This document shows, one piece after another, positions 18,443 to 30,354 of a stretch of DNA of 64,000 nucleotides. This stretch comes from an uncultured Paracoccaceae bacterium (lineage in GTDB: Bacteria > Pseudomonadota > Alphaproteobacteria > Rhodobacterales > Rhodobacteraceae). Numbering within the stretch: position 1 is the stretch's first letter; every line of letters begins with the position of its first letter. The DNA lies in assembly GCA_947503775.1 (NCBI GenBank), contig CANNFE010000014.1:1-64000 (forward strand), read 5' to 3'. Below the pieces are notes generated by a model. It saw only the letters and a list, made by a program, of their open reading frames with translations. It had not been told where the DNA came from and searched no databases. Both the position numbers and the translations under genes were made by a program.

Positions 18443-19738
18443 ATGAAGAAGATCACCGTCGCGGCCTTGGGAGCGCTCGCGCTTCTCGCAGGCCACCTTC
18501 CCAGCGCGGTTCAGGCAGAGCTTGTGATCCCCTCGCTCACCTACCGGACCGGTCCTTACGCGCAAAGTGGTATCCCGTTCTCTGATGGATTCTCTGATTA
18601 TGTGACGCTCCTGAACGAACGGGACGGCGGCATCGAAGGCCAGCCGATCCGGATCCTCGAATGCGAATACGGCTACAACACCGAAAAAGGTGTCGAATGC
18701 TTTCAGGAAACGCTGGCCGAAGGCGCCTTGGTCTATCACCCGATGTCGACCGGCCTGACCTATCAGCTGATCCCGATCGCCCATCAGGAAGGCGTCGTCA
18801 TCCACACGATGGGCTACGGTCTGACCGCCGCGGCCGATGGCGACACATTCCCCTACGCGTTCAACTTCCCGGCGCATTACTGGCATGCGGCCTCCGCCCA
18901 GATCCGCCATATCAAAGAGGTCGAGGGCGGATCGCTCGAGGGTCTCAAGATCGCCCACGCCTACCACAATTCCGGCTACGGCAAGGAGCCGATCCCGACC
19001 TTCGAACGTCTGGCCGAGATCGAAGGCTTCGAGCTGCAGCTCTTTCCGATCGACCACCCCGGTGAGGATCAGTCCGCCATCTGGCCCGCCATCGAAGAGG
19101 CCGCGCCCGATTACATCCTCCTCTGGGGCTGGGGCATCATGAACCCGACCGCCCTGCGCGGCGCGCGCAGCATCGGCTTCCCGATGGACAAGCTCTTCGG
19201 CATCTGGTGGTCCGCCGGCGAATCCGATGTCCGCCAGCTTGGCCCGCTCGCCGACGGCTACAAGGTCGTGACCTTCCACGCGGTCGGCACGGATTTCGCG
19301 ATCTACAACGACATGAACATGCTCGTCTATCAGGGCGGCAAGGCGCGCGGCGAGATGAACAACCTCGGCGAGGTCTACTATAACCGCGGCGTCATGGCTG
19401 CGATCTTCACCACCGAGGCGATCCGCAACGCGATGGAGATCCACGGCACCACCGACATCACCCGCGCCATGGTCCGCGACGGCTACGAGCAGCTCAGCCT
19501 CGACGCCGCCAAGTTCGAAGAGCTCGGGATGGAAGGCTTCATCCCCAACGTCCAGATCTCTTGCGAGAACCACTCGGGCGAAGGCCTCGTCGCGGTCAAC
19601 CAGTGGAACGGCAAGCGCAGCCGCTGGGAGCAGATCACCGACTATTACGAGCCCGACGCCGCCTTGATCGAGCCCCAGGTCGAGCAAGCCTCCCAAGCCT
19701 TCGCCGAAGCCGCAGGCCTGCCGGACGGCAACTGCTGA
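18443..19738 (+). CDS. branched-chain amino acid ABC transporter-type substrate-binding protein (LivK-like)
   Basis: A 431-residue periplasmic binding protein of the type 1 (Leu/Ile/Val) family. A Sec signal peptide occupies residues 1 to about 24 (ALALLAGHLPSAVQA). The mature part starts with LTYRTGPYAQSGIPFSDGFSDYV, a family-type ligand-binding start, and has two alpha/beta lobes. Frame extends further upstream, but the ATG at 18443 with AGGAG about ten bases before it gives the signal peptide. No permease or ATPase gene is adjacent, so it is an orphan receptor or its transporter is elsewhere. A strong terminator follows directly. Confidence 0.85.
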   Translation: MKKITVAALGALALLAGHLPSAVQAELVIPSLTYRTGPYAQSGIPFSDGFSDYVTLLNERDGGIEGQPIRILECEYGYNTEKGVECFQETLAEGALVYHPMSTGLTYQLIPIAHQEGVVIHTMGYGLTAAADGDTFPYAFNFPAHYWHAASAQIRHIKEVEGGSLEGLKIAHAYHNSGYGKEPIPTFERLAEIEGFELQLFPIDHPGEDQSAIWPAIEEAAPDYILLWGWGIMNPTALRGARSIGFPMDKLFGIWWSAGESDVRQLGPLADGYKVVTFHAVGTDFAIYNDMNMLVYQGGKARGEMNNLGEVYYNRGVMAAIFTTEAIRNAMEIHGTTDITRAMVRDGYEQLSLDAAKFEELGMEGFIPNVQISCENHSGEGLVAVNQWNGKRSRWEQITDYYEPDAALIEPQVEQASQAFAEAAGLPDGNC

Positions 19739-19762
19739 CAGGCTCCGATCCCCGAAACGCAA

Positions 19763-19804
19763 AAAAGAGGCGGCCTCGCAAACGGGCCGCCTCTTTTCTT
19801 TTTC
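19763..19804 (+). terminator. intrinsic terminator after the binding-protein gene
   Basis: An 11-bp perfect stem (AAGAGGCGGCC paired with GGCCGCCTCTT, loop of nine) is followed by a T-rich run. It starts 25 bases after the stop codon. Confidence 0.9.
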
Positions 19805-19885
19805 TCTACCGATCCTCGATCGCTTTAAGCTTACCCGCCGTTAACCTTAACGGCCCGTCCGTCCCGCCGAAAACGGTCCCCTCAT

Positions 19886-19986
19886 CGCTTATCAGCGGTT
19901 CGCCCCCGCCCTTCGGGCCTGGGATCCGCCCTTCCAGAGGCCGGGCCGTCCACTGGACCGCCCGCCGCTTATCAGCGGTTCGCCCC
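19886..19986. repeat. 21-bp direct repeat duplicating the 3' end of the adenosyltransferase gene
   Basis: A 21-base sequence occurs identically at 19886-19906 and 19966-19986, exactly 80 bases apart; it begins CGCTTATCAGCGG. The right copy contains the stop codon and last codons (GANR) of the adenosyltransferase gene on the minus strand. The left copy lies in the non-coding tail. The intervening DNA is not itself duplicated. It also contains GCCC-TTC-GGGC hairpin sequence. Confidence 0.7.
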
Positions 19987-20544
19987 TGGAACCCACAGCA
20001 CATCCGCCCGGCCGTCGTCATTCGCGATGCGCGACGCCACAAAGAACCAGTCGCTCAGCCGGTTGAGGTACTTGACCGCCGCCTCGTTCACGCTCTCCAT
20101 CGTCGCCAGCTCCATCGACAACCGCTCGGCTCGGCGGGCCACGGTGCGGCACAGATGCAGATGCGCCGCCAAGGCGGATCCGCCCGGCAGGATGAACGAC
20201 CGCAGCGGCTCCAGCGCCTCGTTCATGCTGTCAATCTCGCCCTCCAGCCGGTCGACCTGCGCCGGCACCATCCGCAAAGGCGCATACTCCGCCTCGCCAT
20301 CCTTCTCCATATCCGGGCGGCACAGATCGGCGCCCAGATCAAAGAGATCGTTCTGGATCATCGCCAGCTGCGCATCCATCTCGCCCTCCGCATGCAGCCG
20401 CGCCATCCCGACGCATGAATTCACCTCGTCCACCGTCCCATAGGCCGTCACCCGCAGCGAATGCTTGGCCACGCGCGCCCCGTTGCCGAGGGCGGTTTCC
20501 CCGGCATCGCCGGTCTTGGTGTAGATCTTGTTGAGAACGACCAT
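19972..20544 (-). CDS. cob(I)alamin adenosyltransferase, PduO type
   Basis: A 190-residue ATP:cob(I)alamin adenosyltransferase. The N-terminal ATP-binding motif KIYTKTGDAGETALGNG is diagnostic of the PduO/MMAB type. The conserved YGTVDEVNS, FILPGGS and CRTVARRAER segments line the active site. It makes adenosylcobalamin, the cofactor of the mutases used in the ethylmalonyl-CoA and methylmalonyl-CoA routes. Its start abuts the end of the HIG1 gene, so the two are probably co-transcribed. Confidence 0.92.
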   Translation of the reverse strand: MVVLNKIYTKTGDAGETALGNGARVAKHSLRVTAYGTVDEVNSCVGMARLHAEGEMDAQLAMIQNDLFDLGADLCRPDMEKDGEAEYAPLRMVPAQVDRLEGEIDSMNEALEPLRSFILPGGSALAAHLHLCRTVARRAERLSMELATMESVNEAAVKYLNRLSDWFFVASRIANDDGRADVLWVPGANR

Positions 20545-20765
20545 CAGTTGCCTCCCGAGCGGCGGATGAAGACGAAAAGCAGGATCAGCAGCACCGCCCC
20601 GAACTGCGCATAGATCCGGTAGCGCATCAGCTTGTTGGCGCGATGCGCGTTCTCGGTTCCGCCCTTGCCAAAGGTGCTCACCCCCAGCCCCAGAATGACG
20701 GCAACGCCCAGACAGGCGAAGAGGGCGATCAGAAACAGCGGGTCACGAAGCATCGGCAAGTCCAT
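20544..20765 (-). CDS. HIG1-domain twin transmembrane protein
   Basis: A 73-residue protein with two transmembrane helices (about 9-30 and 50-70). They flank the HIG1-type loop with ENAHRANKLMRYRI. The pattern, including RANKLMRxRI just before the second helix, is the hallmark of HIG1-type proteins. In mitochondria and some Rhodobacterales these associate with cytochrome c oxidase. Here it is coupled to the adenosyltransferase gene by a one-base overlap. Confidence 0.78.
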   Translation of the reverse strand: MDLPMLRDPLFLIALFACLGVAVILGLGVSTFGKGGTENAHRANKLMRYRIYAQFGAVLLILLFVFIRRSGGN

Positions 20766-20814
20766 TCACATTATGTCCGCCGCGACCTAGCAGGGATGCG
20801 CGGCAAGGAAACCC

Positions 20815-21645
20815 CTAGAGCCGCCCGGCAATCGCATCCAGGGCGCGGGTCGGCAGCAGACGCCGAAACGCCGACATCAGGTAAGTCGGCGTCGTCACGA
20901 AATAGCGCGGCCGCGGACGCTCCGCCTCCAGCGCATGGATCAGCTTGGCCGTCACCGCGCTGGGCGGCAGCTCGAACCGATCGGGCCCGTTGCTGTGATA
21001 CAGCCGCTTTTTCAGAATGTTCTCATATTGCTCGGTCCGGGCCGAGCCCTCCACATCGATCCATTTCTCGAAATGGGGGATCGAGTTTTCGCGGATCTTG
21101 GTCGTCACCGGCCCCGGCTCGATCAGGATCACATGGATCGGCGTATCGCGCATCTCAAGCCTGAGCGTATCGGTCAGCCCCTCCATCGCGAACTTGGTCG
21201 AGTTATAGGCCCCCCGCCAGCGCAGCGCCGCAAAGCCCAGAACGGACGAGCAATTCACGATCCGCCCGAAGCCTTGGCTGCGCATCACCGGAATGACCCG
21301 CCGGGTCAGATCGTGCGGGCCGAAAAGGTTGGTCTCGAAAATCGCGTGCAGCGCCTCGCGCGGCAGATCCTCGGTTGCGCCCGGGATCCCGTAGGCGCCG
21401 TTGTTAAAGACCGCGTCCAGCCGCCCGCCCGTCGCCTCCAGCACCTCGGCCAGACCGCTTTCGATCGTGGCCGGATCGGCGTAGTCGATGCGGGGGCTCT
21501 CGAACCCCTCGTCCTTGAGCCGGTCGCAATCGACCTGCTGGCGGCAGGACGCGAAAACGCGCCAGCCCCGCTCCCGAAGCCCGCGCGCACCATCCAATCC
21601 GATCCCGGACGAACATCCTGTGATAAGAACCGACCGGTCCGCCAT
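20815..21645 (-). CDS. short-chain dehydrogenase/reductase
   Basis: A 276-residue classical SDR. The cofactor motif TGCSSGIG lies at residues 9-16, NNGAYG is the NNAG equivalent, the serine is in NCSSVLGF, and the catalytic YxxxK is YNSTK. EPGPVTTKI follows as usual. The substrate is unknown; the sequence resembles the broad group annotated as oxidoreductases acting on hydrophobic alcohols. It shares strand with the HIG1 gene 49 bases downstream. Confidence 0.83.
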   Translation of the reverse strand: MADRSVLITGCSSGIGLDGARGLRERGWRVFASCRQQVDCDRLKDEGFESPRIDYADPATIESGLAEVLEATGGRLDAVFNNGAYGIPGATEDLPREALHAIFETNLFGPHDLTRRVIPVMRSQGFGRIVNCSSVLGFAALRWRGAYNSTKFAMEGLTDTLRLEMRDTPIHVILIEPGPVTTKIRENSIPHFEKWIDVEGSARTEQYENILKKRLYHSNGPDRFELPPSAVTAKLIHALEAERPRPRYFVTTPTYLMSAFRRLLPTRALDAIAGRL

Positions 21646-21708
21646 GACTGCCCTTTCGATATGCCGCGACCCGTGATGACCCGCCGCATATCCATTGGCA
21701 ATCCCGCT

Positions 21709-22245
21709 TCAGCCGCCTGCGGTCAGAAGACGCTCCGCCATCCAGCCCGTCTGGCTCTGACCGACGATCCGGATCTCGAGCCAGCCCTGACCATTATCTC
21801 CGATCACTTCGGTTTCGGCTCCACGGCTTAGCGTCGTGACGATACCGAAATTGGTGCTTGGCCCTTCGCGCACATTCACGCGCGATCCGGCAACATAGCG
21901 CAAATCGGCGGGCGCCGCCGCGACCTCTTCGATCTTCGTCAGCTCACCCTCAAGGGCCGCAGGCGCATCCATCGACAGCGATGCGTTCTGAAGAACCGCC
22001 TCACCGGGCCCGGATGCCTCGATGGTCTGAACGGCTTGCGTCAGAACAGCCTCCGCATCGGGGGCCTGCAACTGATCGGCATTCGAGAGGGATGCGAGCT
22101 GCACGACCTCCTCTTCAGGCACTGCGCGGACGTCAGCTTCGGCAGAGGCGACAATCTCGGACATCGGGCGGAAATCGGATCCGCCGCTCAGTTCATAATA
22201 GACAAGGCCGAGGACCAGAAAGGTGAAGACGATAAAGCGTCCCAT
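21709..22245 (-). CDS. membrane-anchored SH3-domain protein
   Basis: A 178-residue protein. An N-terminal hydrophobic helix (FIVFTFLVLGLVYYEL) serves as anchor or signal. It is followed by an acidic, alanine-rich linker of about 90 residues and a C-terminal bacterial SH3 domain (SRVNVREGPSTNFGIVTTLSRG, then GWLEIRI and GWMAERLL). Such domains bind cell-wall peptides or act as periplasmic adaptors. The ATG at 22245 follows GGAG eight bases upstream and is preferred over a start at 22281. It is divergent from parC. Confidence 0.82.
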   Translation of the reverse strand: MGRFIVFTFLVLGLVYYELSGGSDFRPMSEIVASAEADVRAVPEEEVVQLASLSNADQLQAPDAEAVLTQAVQTIEASGPGEAVLQNASLSMDAPAALEGELTKIEEVAAAPADLRYVAGSRVNVREGPSTNFGIVTTLSRGAETEVIGDNGQGWLEIRIVGQSQTGWMAERLLTAGG

Positions 22246-22359
22246 GGAAAATACTCCTTCAAAACGCTGGCAGCGTATCACTGTGTTAATGATTCCTAAG
22301 AACGGAAAGTTTCACGAAAGTTAGCGCAAGTCGGGTTTACCCCCAGATTCGCCTTGTCT

Positions 22360-22377
22360 AGTAAGTAAATACTTACT
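22360..22377. promoter_or_regulatory. AGTAAGTA palindrome between the SH3 gene and parC
   Basis: AGTAAGTA-AA-TACTTACT is a perfect inverted repeat, strikingly AT-rich against this genome, and ends 20 bases before the parC start codon. An ATTTTTTA run follows. It could be an operator controlling parC or a bidirectional stem-loop; no regulator gene is adjacent. Confidence 0.5.
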
Positions 22378-22397
22378 TATTTTTTAGCTAAGCAGTG

Positions 22398-24692
<2,295 letters not shown>

Positions 24693-24695
<3 letters not shown>

Positions 24696-24764
24696 GGCGA
24701 TCACATCGACTGAGGCGATCACATCGACTGAGGCGATCACATCGACTGAGGCGATCCCATCGCC
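24693..24764 (+). repeat. four tandem copies of an 18-bp unit at the parC end
   Basis: Unit TGAGGCGATCACATCGAC occurs three times exactly (24693-24710, 24711-24728, 24729-24746). A fourth copy with two changes and a partial fifth follow. In the parC frame every unit begins with TGA, the first being the parC stop. In the downstream gene's frame each unit adds six residues (EAITST). Confidence 0.95.
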
Positions 24765-25997
24765 CGAGGCGATCGCCGCCAATGCCCGCCCCCCCGAACG
24801 GCTTCCGGTCCAATTCGCAGGGACGCGCAAGGCGCTCTTCTGGCTGGCGATGCGGACCGGCATCTTCACCCTGCTGACGCTGGGCTTTTACCGCTTCTGG
24901 ATGAAAACCCGCCTGCGCCGCTGGTACTGGTCCTCAATCCGCCCGGGGGGCGATCCGCTGGAATATACCGGCCAGCCCATCGAAAAGCTGATCGGATTTC
25001 TCATCGCGGTCTGCATCCTCGCCTTCTATTTGGCGATCATCAATCTGCTCCTGATGTTCGCCAGCTACGCGCTCTTCAGCTCGAACGTCATCGCCTATCT
25101 GGCCAGTTTCGCAGGCGTCGTGCCGGTGCTGTTCTATGCCCGCTACCGCGCCCGGCGCTACGTGCTGGCCCGCACTCGCTGGCGCGCCGTGCGCTTCGGG
25201 CTCGACAAGGGCGCCTGGCGCTATTCGGCCGTCGCGCTCTGGCAATGGGTGACGGTCATCGTCTCCCTCGGCCTCCTTTGGCCGCGCAAGACCTTCCGGC
25301 TGGAAAAGTTCATCACCGACCGCACCGCCTTCGGCTCGGTCAAGCTGCGCCAGAACGGAAAGTGGCAGATCCTGCTCCCGGCGGCGGCGCATCTGTTCAT
25401 CGGGGTGTCGTTCACGCTTTTTACCATTCTCGCGGCCGTCGAAATGTCATGGGAGACGGACGATCCCAACGATGTCCCTTTCCTGAACCTTCTTTTCCTG
25501 ACGATCCCCTACGCCATCTTCGGGCTGGTCTATTACAACGTCGAAGCCATGCGCATCCTCGCCAACCACAAGACGGCCGGCGGAATTGGCCTTGTCGCAA
25601 GGCCCCGCGTCGCCCGGATCCTGCGCATCAACATTCTGGGCTATCTCGGCATCGCATTAGTGATCCTGCCGGTTCTTGTTGTGCTGGGCTTTTCCATTGC
25701 AGCTATCAGCTCGCTTGATCTGTTCAACATGTCCGGACAGGAAGAGGGCCCGATCTCCACAATCTGGAGACTGCCATCCTGGATCCTGACTGCGATGACC
25801 GTGTTGCTCTATTTCGCGGTCTTTCTTCTGTGGTTCGTTCTGCGCCACGCGCTCATCACCATGCCGGTGATCCGCCACTATGCCGAAACGCTGACCCTCA
25901 CAGGCGCACACACCCTGCCGGAGGTCAGCCAGAAGGCCCGCGACGATTTTGCCGAGGCCGAAGGCTTTGCCGAAGCGCTCGATCTGGGGGCCGCGAT

Positions 25998-27221
25998 ATG
26001 ACCGTGATCCGCGTCGGCACCGAAGCGCCCCGGTTCGAAGGTGTCGGCCTTTTCTACGATGGCGACACGCCCGTCCCCCGGCCCGCCCGCATCGATATCG
26101 ACGACGAGACCGATACGCTGCGCATCCATGTCCTGCCCACCGGCGACGGTCCTCCGCCGGGTCCGGTCCTCTGGCCGCTGGCCAGCCTGCGCGCCTTGCC
26201 CGACCGTCCGGTCTCCGAGCTGATCGTCTGGTCCAACGACGATCCCCTCCCGCGCCTGCGCCTGACCGGCGAGGCCGAGCGCCGCATCCTGACCGCCCGC
26301 GCCCTCAACCTGCGAAACCGACCCAAGATGCGCGGACGCGGCAGGCTTCTGGGGCTGGCCGTCGGCGCCGTGGCCTCGGTCGCCGTGATGATCACCGTCC
26401 TCGTGCCGTTCCTGGCCGACAGTCTTGCGGGCTATCTGCCACCGGAGGGCGAGGAGGCGCTGGGCTCGGCGACGTTCGAGCAGATCCGCAGCGCGCTTGA
26501 CGACAAAAGCTTTCTCGATGTGTGCGATGATCCGGAGGGTCTGGCGGCGCTTGAAACGATCGAAGTCAGGCTTACCGAAGCCATCGGGTTCGAAGGCGAT
26601 TTGACCGTTTCCGTGCTCGATCACCGGATGGTCAATGCCTTTGCTCTTCCGGGAGGCTATATCGTCTTTTTCCGGGGGCTGATCGAAGAGGCCGAAAGCG
26701 CCGAAGAGGTCGCCGCCGTCTTCGCCCACGAGCTGGGCCATGTCGACGCCCGCGATCCGACCCGGATCGCCCTGCGCTCTGCCGGATCCATCGGTCTTCT
26801 GGGTCTGCTCTTCGGCGATTTCGCGGGCGGGGCCATGGTGCTCTGGCTGACCGAGCAGATGATCCGCGCCGACTATACGCGGGACGCCGAAGCCGCCGCC
26901 GATGCCTACGCCCATATGGCGCTTCTCGCCGCCGACCTGCCGCCCTCGGCCATCGCGACCTTCTTCGAACGGCTCGTCGAGCAGACCGGAGAGGAGGGGA
27001 CGATCCTCGCCCATTTCACGTCCCATCCCGAGATGGGCGACCGCATCGAAGCCTCCCGCGCCGCGACCCCCGAAGGCCGCGCCTTCGCGTCTTTGATGAC
27101 GGACGAGGAATTTGCCGCGCTCCAGGCGATCTGCGGCGAGGATGACACCGACCGGTACAACCCGTTCGGCAGCGACGCGCCAGAGGATCTCCTGCCGCCC
27201 TCGCGGCAGAACGAGCCCTGA
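25998..27221 (+). CDS. M48-family membrane zinc metalloprotease
   Basis: A 407-residue protein. The N-terminal about 110 residues form a small beta domain, then one transmembrane helix at about 118-140 (LGLAVGAVASVAVMITVLVPFL). The peptidase domain has the zinc motif HELGH in VFAHELGHVDARDP, and the third ligand glutamate in DAEAAADAYA. It resembles the BepA/LoiP-type outer-envelope M48 peptidases with a membrane anchor. It overlaps the DUF898 gene start-to-stop (ATGA), so the pair is likely translated in a coupled way; a functional link is inference. Confidence 0.85.
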   Translation: MTVIRVGTEAPRFEGVGLFYDGDTPVPRPARIDIDDETDTLRIHVLPTGDGPPPGPVLWPLASLRALPDRPVSELIVWSNDDPLPRLRLTGEAERRILTARALNLRNRPKMRGRGRLLGLAVGAVASVAVMITVLVPFLADSLAGYLPPEGEEALGSATFEQIRSALDDKSFLDVCDDPEGLAALETIEVRLTEAIGFEGDLTVSVLDHRMVNAFALPGGYIVFFRGLIEEAESAEEVAAVFAHELGHVDARDPTRIALRSAGSIGLLGLLFGDFAGGAMVLWLTEQMIRADYTRDAEAAADAYAHMALLAADLPPSAIATFFERLVEQTGEEGTILAHFTSHPEMGDRIEASRAATPEGRAFASLMTDEEFAALQAICGEDDTDRYNPFGSDAPEDLLPPSRQNEP

Positions 27222-27586
27222 ACCGGGCGGGCCGGGCATCCATAAGTCCGCGTTTATGGATCAGGGAGCGGTGTTGCACGGCCCGGCACCGCACTCTGCG
27301 TTAAGACGGGGGCCTGGGCGATTTGCCTCCTCCCATATGCCGACGCAATGCCGCCCGAATGCCGCAGGCCCGATTTGCCCGAAAGCGCCTGCGTTAACGA
27401 ACGATTCGCAAGGTGCGGCGTCTCTGGCCGCGCCCCGGCGCAGAGGGCGCCCGTCTCCTGCATCAAGCTCAACCTCCGCCGCGCCGATCCGGCTTGATTT
27501 CCGCCGCGCGTGGTCCTATGTCGCGCCCGTCTATGAACCCCGGGCGCCCCTGCCGCGCCCCCTAGAATGCGAGGCGCCAAAGGCCC
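27222..27586. other. 365-base non-coding gap upstream of tuf copy 1
   Basis: No gene is recognisable. An inverted repeat ATCCATAA ... TTATGGAT lies at about 27239-27262. A candidate promoter is listed separately. The remainder shows no tRNA, rRNA or long repeat. Confidence 0.5.
27494..27522 (+). promoter_or_regulatory. candidate sigma70 promoter of tuf copy 1
   Basis: TTGATT and TATGTC are separated by exactly 17 bases, and the start codon of tuf lies 65 bases downstream. The same -10 hexamer, TATGTC, appears in the candidate secE promoter. Confidence 0.55.
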
Positions 27587-28762
<1,176 letters not shown>

Positions 28763-28805
28763 TTTTCGATCTTTAATTGGCTGGCGCGTCCCCAGCAAGA
28801 AAAGC

Positions 28806-28861
28806 GGTGCTCCCTCTGCCCAAGAGGTCCCGGATCAAGCCCGGGACGAGAGGGAGCACCG
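28806..28861. repeat. nested palindromic repeat with CCGGATCAAGCCCGG core
   Basis: A 13-bp outer stem starting CGGTGCTCCCTCT encloses an inner stem GTCCCGG-ATCAAGC-CCGGGAC (28828-28848). The inner core recurs at 32880, 32938 and 61149, so it is a dispersed intergenic palindrome (REP-like). The whole structure may act as a bidirectional transcription barrier between tuf and the convergent small gene. Confidence 0.75.
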
Positions 28862-28884
28862 ATCCAGATCCGAAGCGCCGCAAG

Positions 28885-29157
28885 TCAGCGGCTCAGGCGC
28901 CTCAAAAGACCGTCCGCTATCGCAGATCTGATCTGTCGCCGCTTTTGCGAGTTGCTGGCGTTGCTGGTTCCGGTCGAGAAGACCGCAATGAGCTGGTTTG
29001 TCGTCAACTCTTCTACATTCACATCGAAATCGAAAGACCGGAGCACGCTTTGGGCCTGCCTCTCCAGTTGCGTTCGGCCATCCGCAGCCACCGGAGCGGG
29101 CGCGGCAAGCAGCAGACCGCCTGCAAGCACCAAGCTCAGTTTGAAAAGACCTGACAT
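28885..29157 (-). CDS. small secreted protein of unknown function
   Basis: A 90-residue protein with a Sec signal peptide (LFKLSLVLAGGLLLAAPAPVAA). The mature part of about 65 residues reads ERQAQSVLRSFDFDVNVEELTTNQLIAVF and ends in a basic LLRRLSR. It has no cysteines and no motif I recognise. The ATG at 29157 has GGAG six bases upstream and is preferred over one at 29184. It resembles short periplasmic proteins I have seen in Rhodobacteraceae, without a known function. Confidence 0.65.
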   Translation of the reverse strand: MSGLFKLSLVLAGGLLLAAPAPVAADGRTQLERQAQSVLRSFDFDVNVEELTTNQLIAVFSTGTSNASNSQKRRQIRSAIADGLLRRLSR

Positions 29158-29263
29158 CACGGCTCCTTTCTGGAAGATATTCAACTATCTATGACACGCA
29201 CCTTGATGTCCAAGGGCATCCCGCGCGTGCGCACAAAAAACTTGGATTGCCGAGAGGAAGCCC

Positions 29264-30199
29264 TTGTCCAGATCAGACGCCGATATCGCGACCGTTTTCA
29301 TGGTCGAGCCAGGCCACTACGAATGGCCGGCCATTCTGTTGGCCGCGTCACTTCGGGCGTTTGCGACTGACCGGATCTCGATCCACGCCTATTGCCGCGC
29401 ATCTCTGATCGAGCAGCTTCATGCCGATACGATCAACTGGTTCGACCGGACCGGGATCGAACTGGCCGCCATCGAGCCTGATTTCGAGGTCATCTACCCG
29501 CAAGGCAACAAGCTATATGCCTGTGCAGCCGAGCGGAACACTCCCGCGACGGTGCTCTTTGATACCGATATGTTTCTGCTACGGCCCGTCCGGCTTGCCG
29601 ATACGTTGGTGGACGGATGTATCTCGGGGCGCCCCACGGGCCCCTGGATGTGGGGCAAGACGCCCGAGGAATGGCGCCCGGCCTACGAGAGCGTGGGACT
29701 CGAGCTTCCAAGGCTGCGTCTGGCCCGCCCCAATGGCACCTTCACAGCGCCCAGTATGTCGGCTGGATATGTGGGGTATACCGACGCGTCCTTCGGGGGC
29801 GTCTGGCGCGATACGGCCCTCGAGATCGAGCGCAAGAGGATCGCCAAAGGGATCTACCCGACCCTCGATCAGATCTCGCTGCCGGTGGCCGCGACCAAAG
29901 CCGGGCTGCGTCTCAATTTCATCGATCCGAAATGGAATCTCGCGGGGAAAATCGACAGGCAGGCAATCTGGAACGTGAACGCCTACCATTATCAGAAAGC
30001 CGAATGGCTTCTTGATCTGCCGGTCAAATGGCTCGCCGATGAACTTTTGAAGGACGCGACAGACTTCGCGAGCCTCGAGGAGATCATCGCCTTTTACGAG
30101 CGCGAAGCCGCGCGTCCGGTCGAGGTGCTGCATAACGAAGGCTACTGGAAAGCAGTTATTCGAAAGCAGCGCAAAGTCGACGAGCCACACAAGCCATAG
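29264..30199 (+). CDS. putative GT-A type glycosyltransferase-like protein
   Basis: A 311-residue protein. Near residues 97-107 it has LFDTDMFLLRP, which fits the DxD metal/nucleotide-sugar motif of GT-A glycosyltransferases. The N-terminal part (IATVFMVEPGHYEWPAILLAASLRAF) is consistent with a Rossmann-like beginning. Later aromatic-rich WxxG segments are typical of such folds. The donor and acceptor are unknown. The start is TTG at 29264 with GAGG eight bases before; an ATG 12 codons later is the alternative. Confidence 0.6.
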   Translation: MSRSDADIATVFMVEPGHYEWPAILLAASLRAFATDRISIHAYCRASLIEQLHADTINWFDRTGIELAAIEPDFEVIYPQGNKLYACAAERNTPATVLFDTDMFLLRPVRLADTLVDGCISGRPTGPWMWGKTPEEWRPAYESVGLELPRLRLARPNGTFTAPSMSAGYVGYTDASFGGVWRDTALEIERKRIAKGIYPTLDQISLPVAATKAGLRLNFIDPKWNLAGKIDRQAIWNVNAYHYQKAEWLLDLPVKWLADELLKDATDFASLEEIIAFYEREAARPVEVLHNEGYWKAVIRKQRKVDEPHKP

Positions 30200-30264
30200 T
30201 CATTCAGAGGATCGATCTTGGACTTGATCTCGATAGTGGGGTGGCTTAACCCCGCCCGTGGCAG

Positions 30265-30340
30265 AGGGGTTTAGCTCAGTTGGTAGAGCATCGGTCTCCA
30301 AAACCGAGGGTCGTGGGTTCGAGTCCCTCAACCCCTGCCA
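30265..30340 (+). tRNA. tRNA-Trp (anticodon CCA)
   Basis: A 76-base cloverleaf. The acceptor arms AGGGGTT and AACCCCT pair perfectly. The D-arm is GCTCAGTTGGTAGAGC, the anticodon loop CTCCAAA has CCA, the T-loop is TTCGAGT, and the CCA end is encoded. tRNA-Trp before secE-nusG is a common bacterial arrangement, here separated by two protein genes. Confidence 0.97.
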
Positions 30341-30354
30341 AGCTTCCCACAAGA

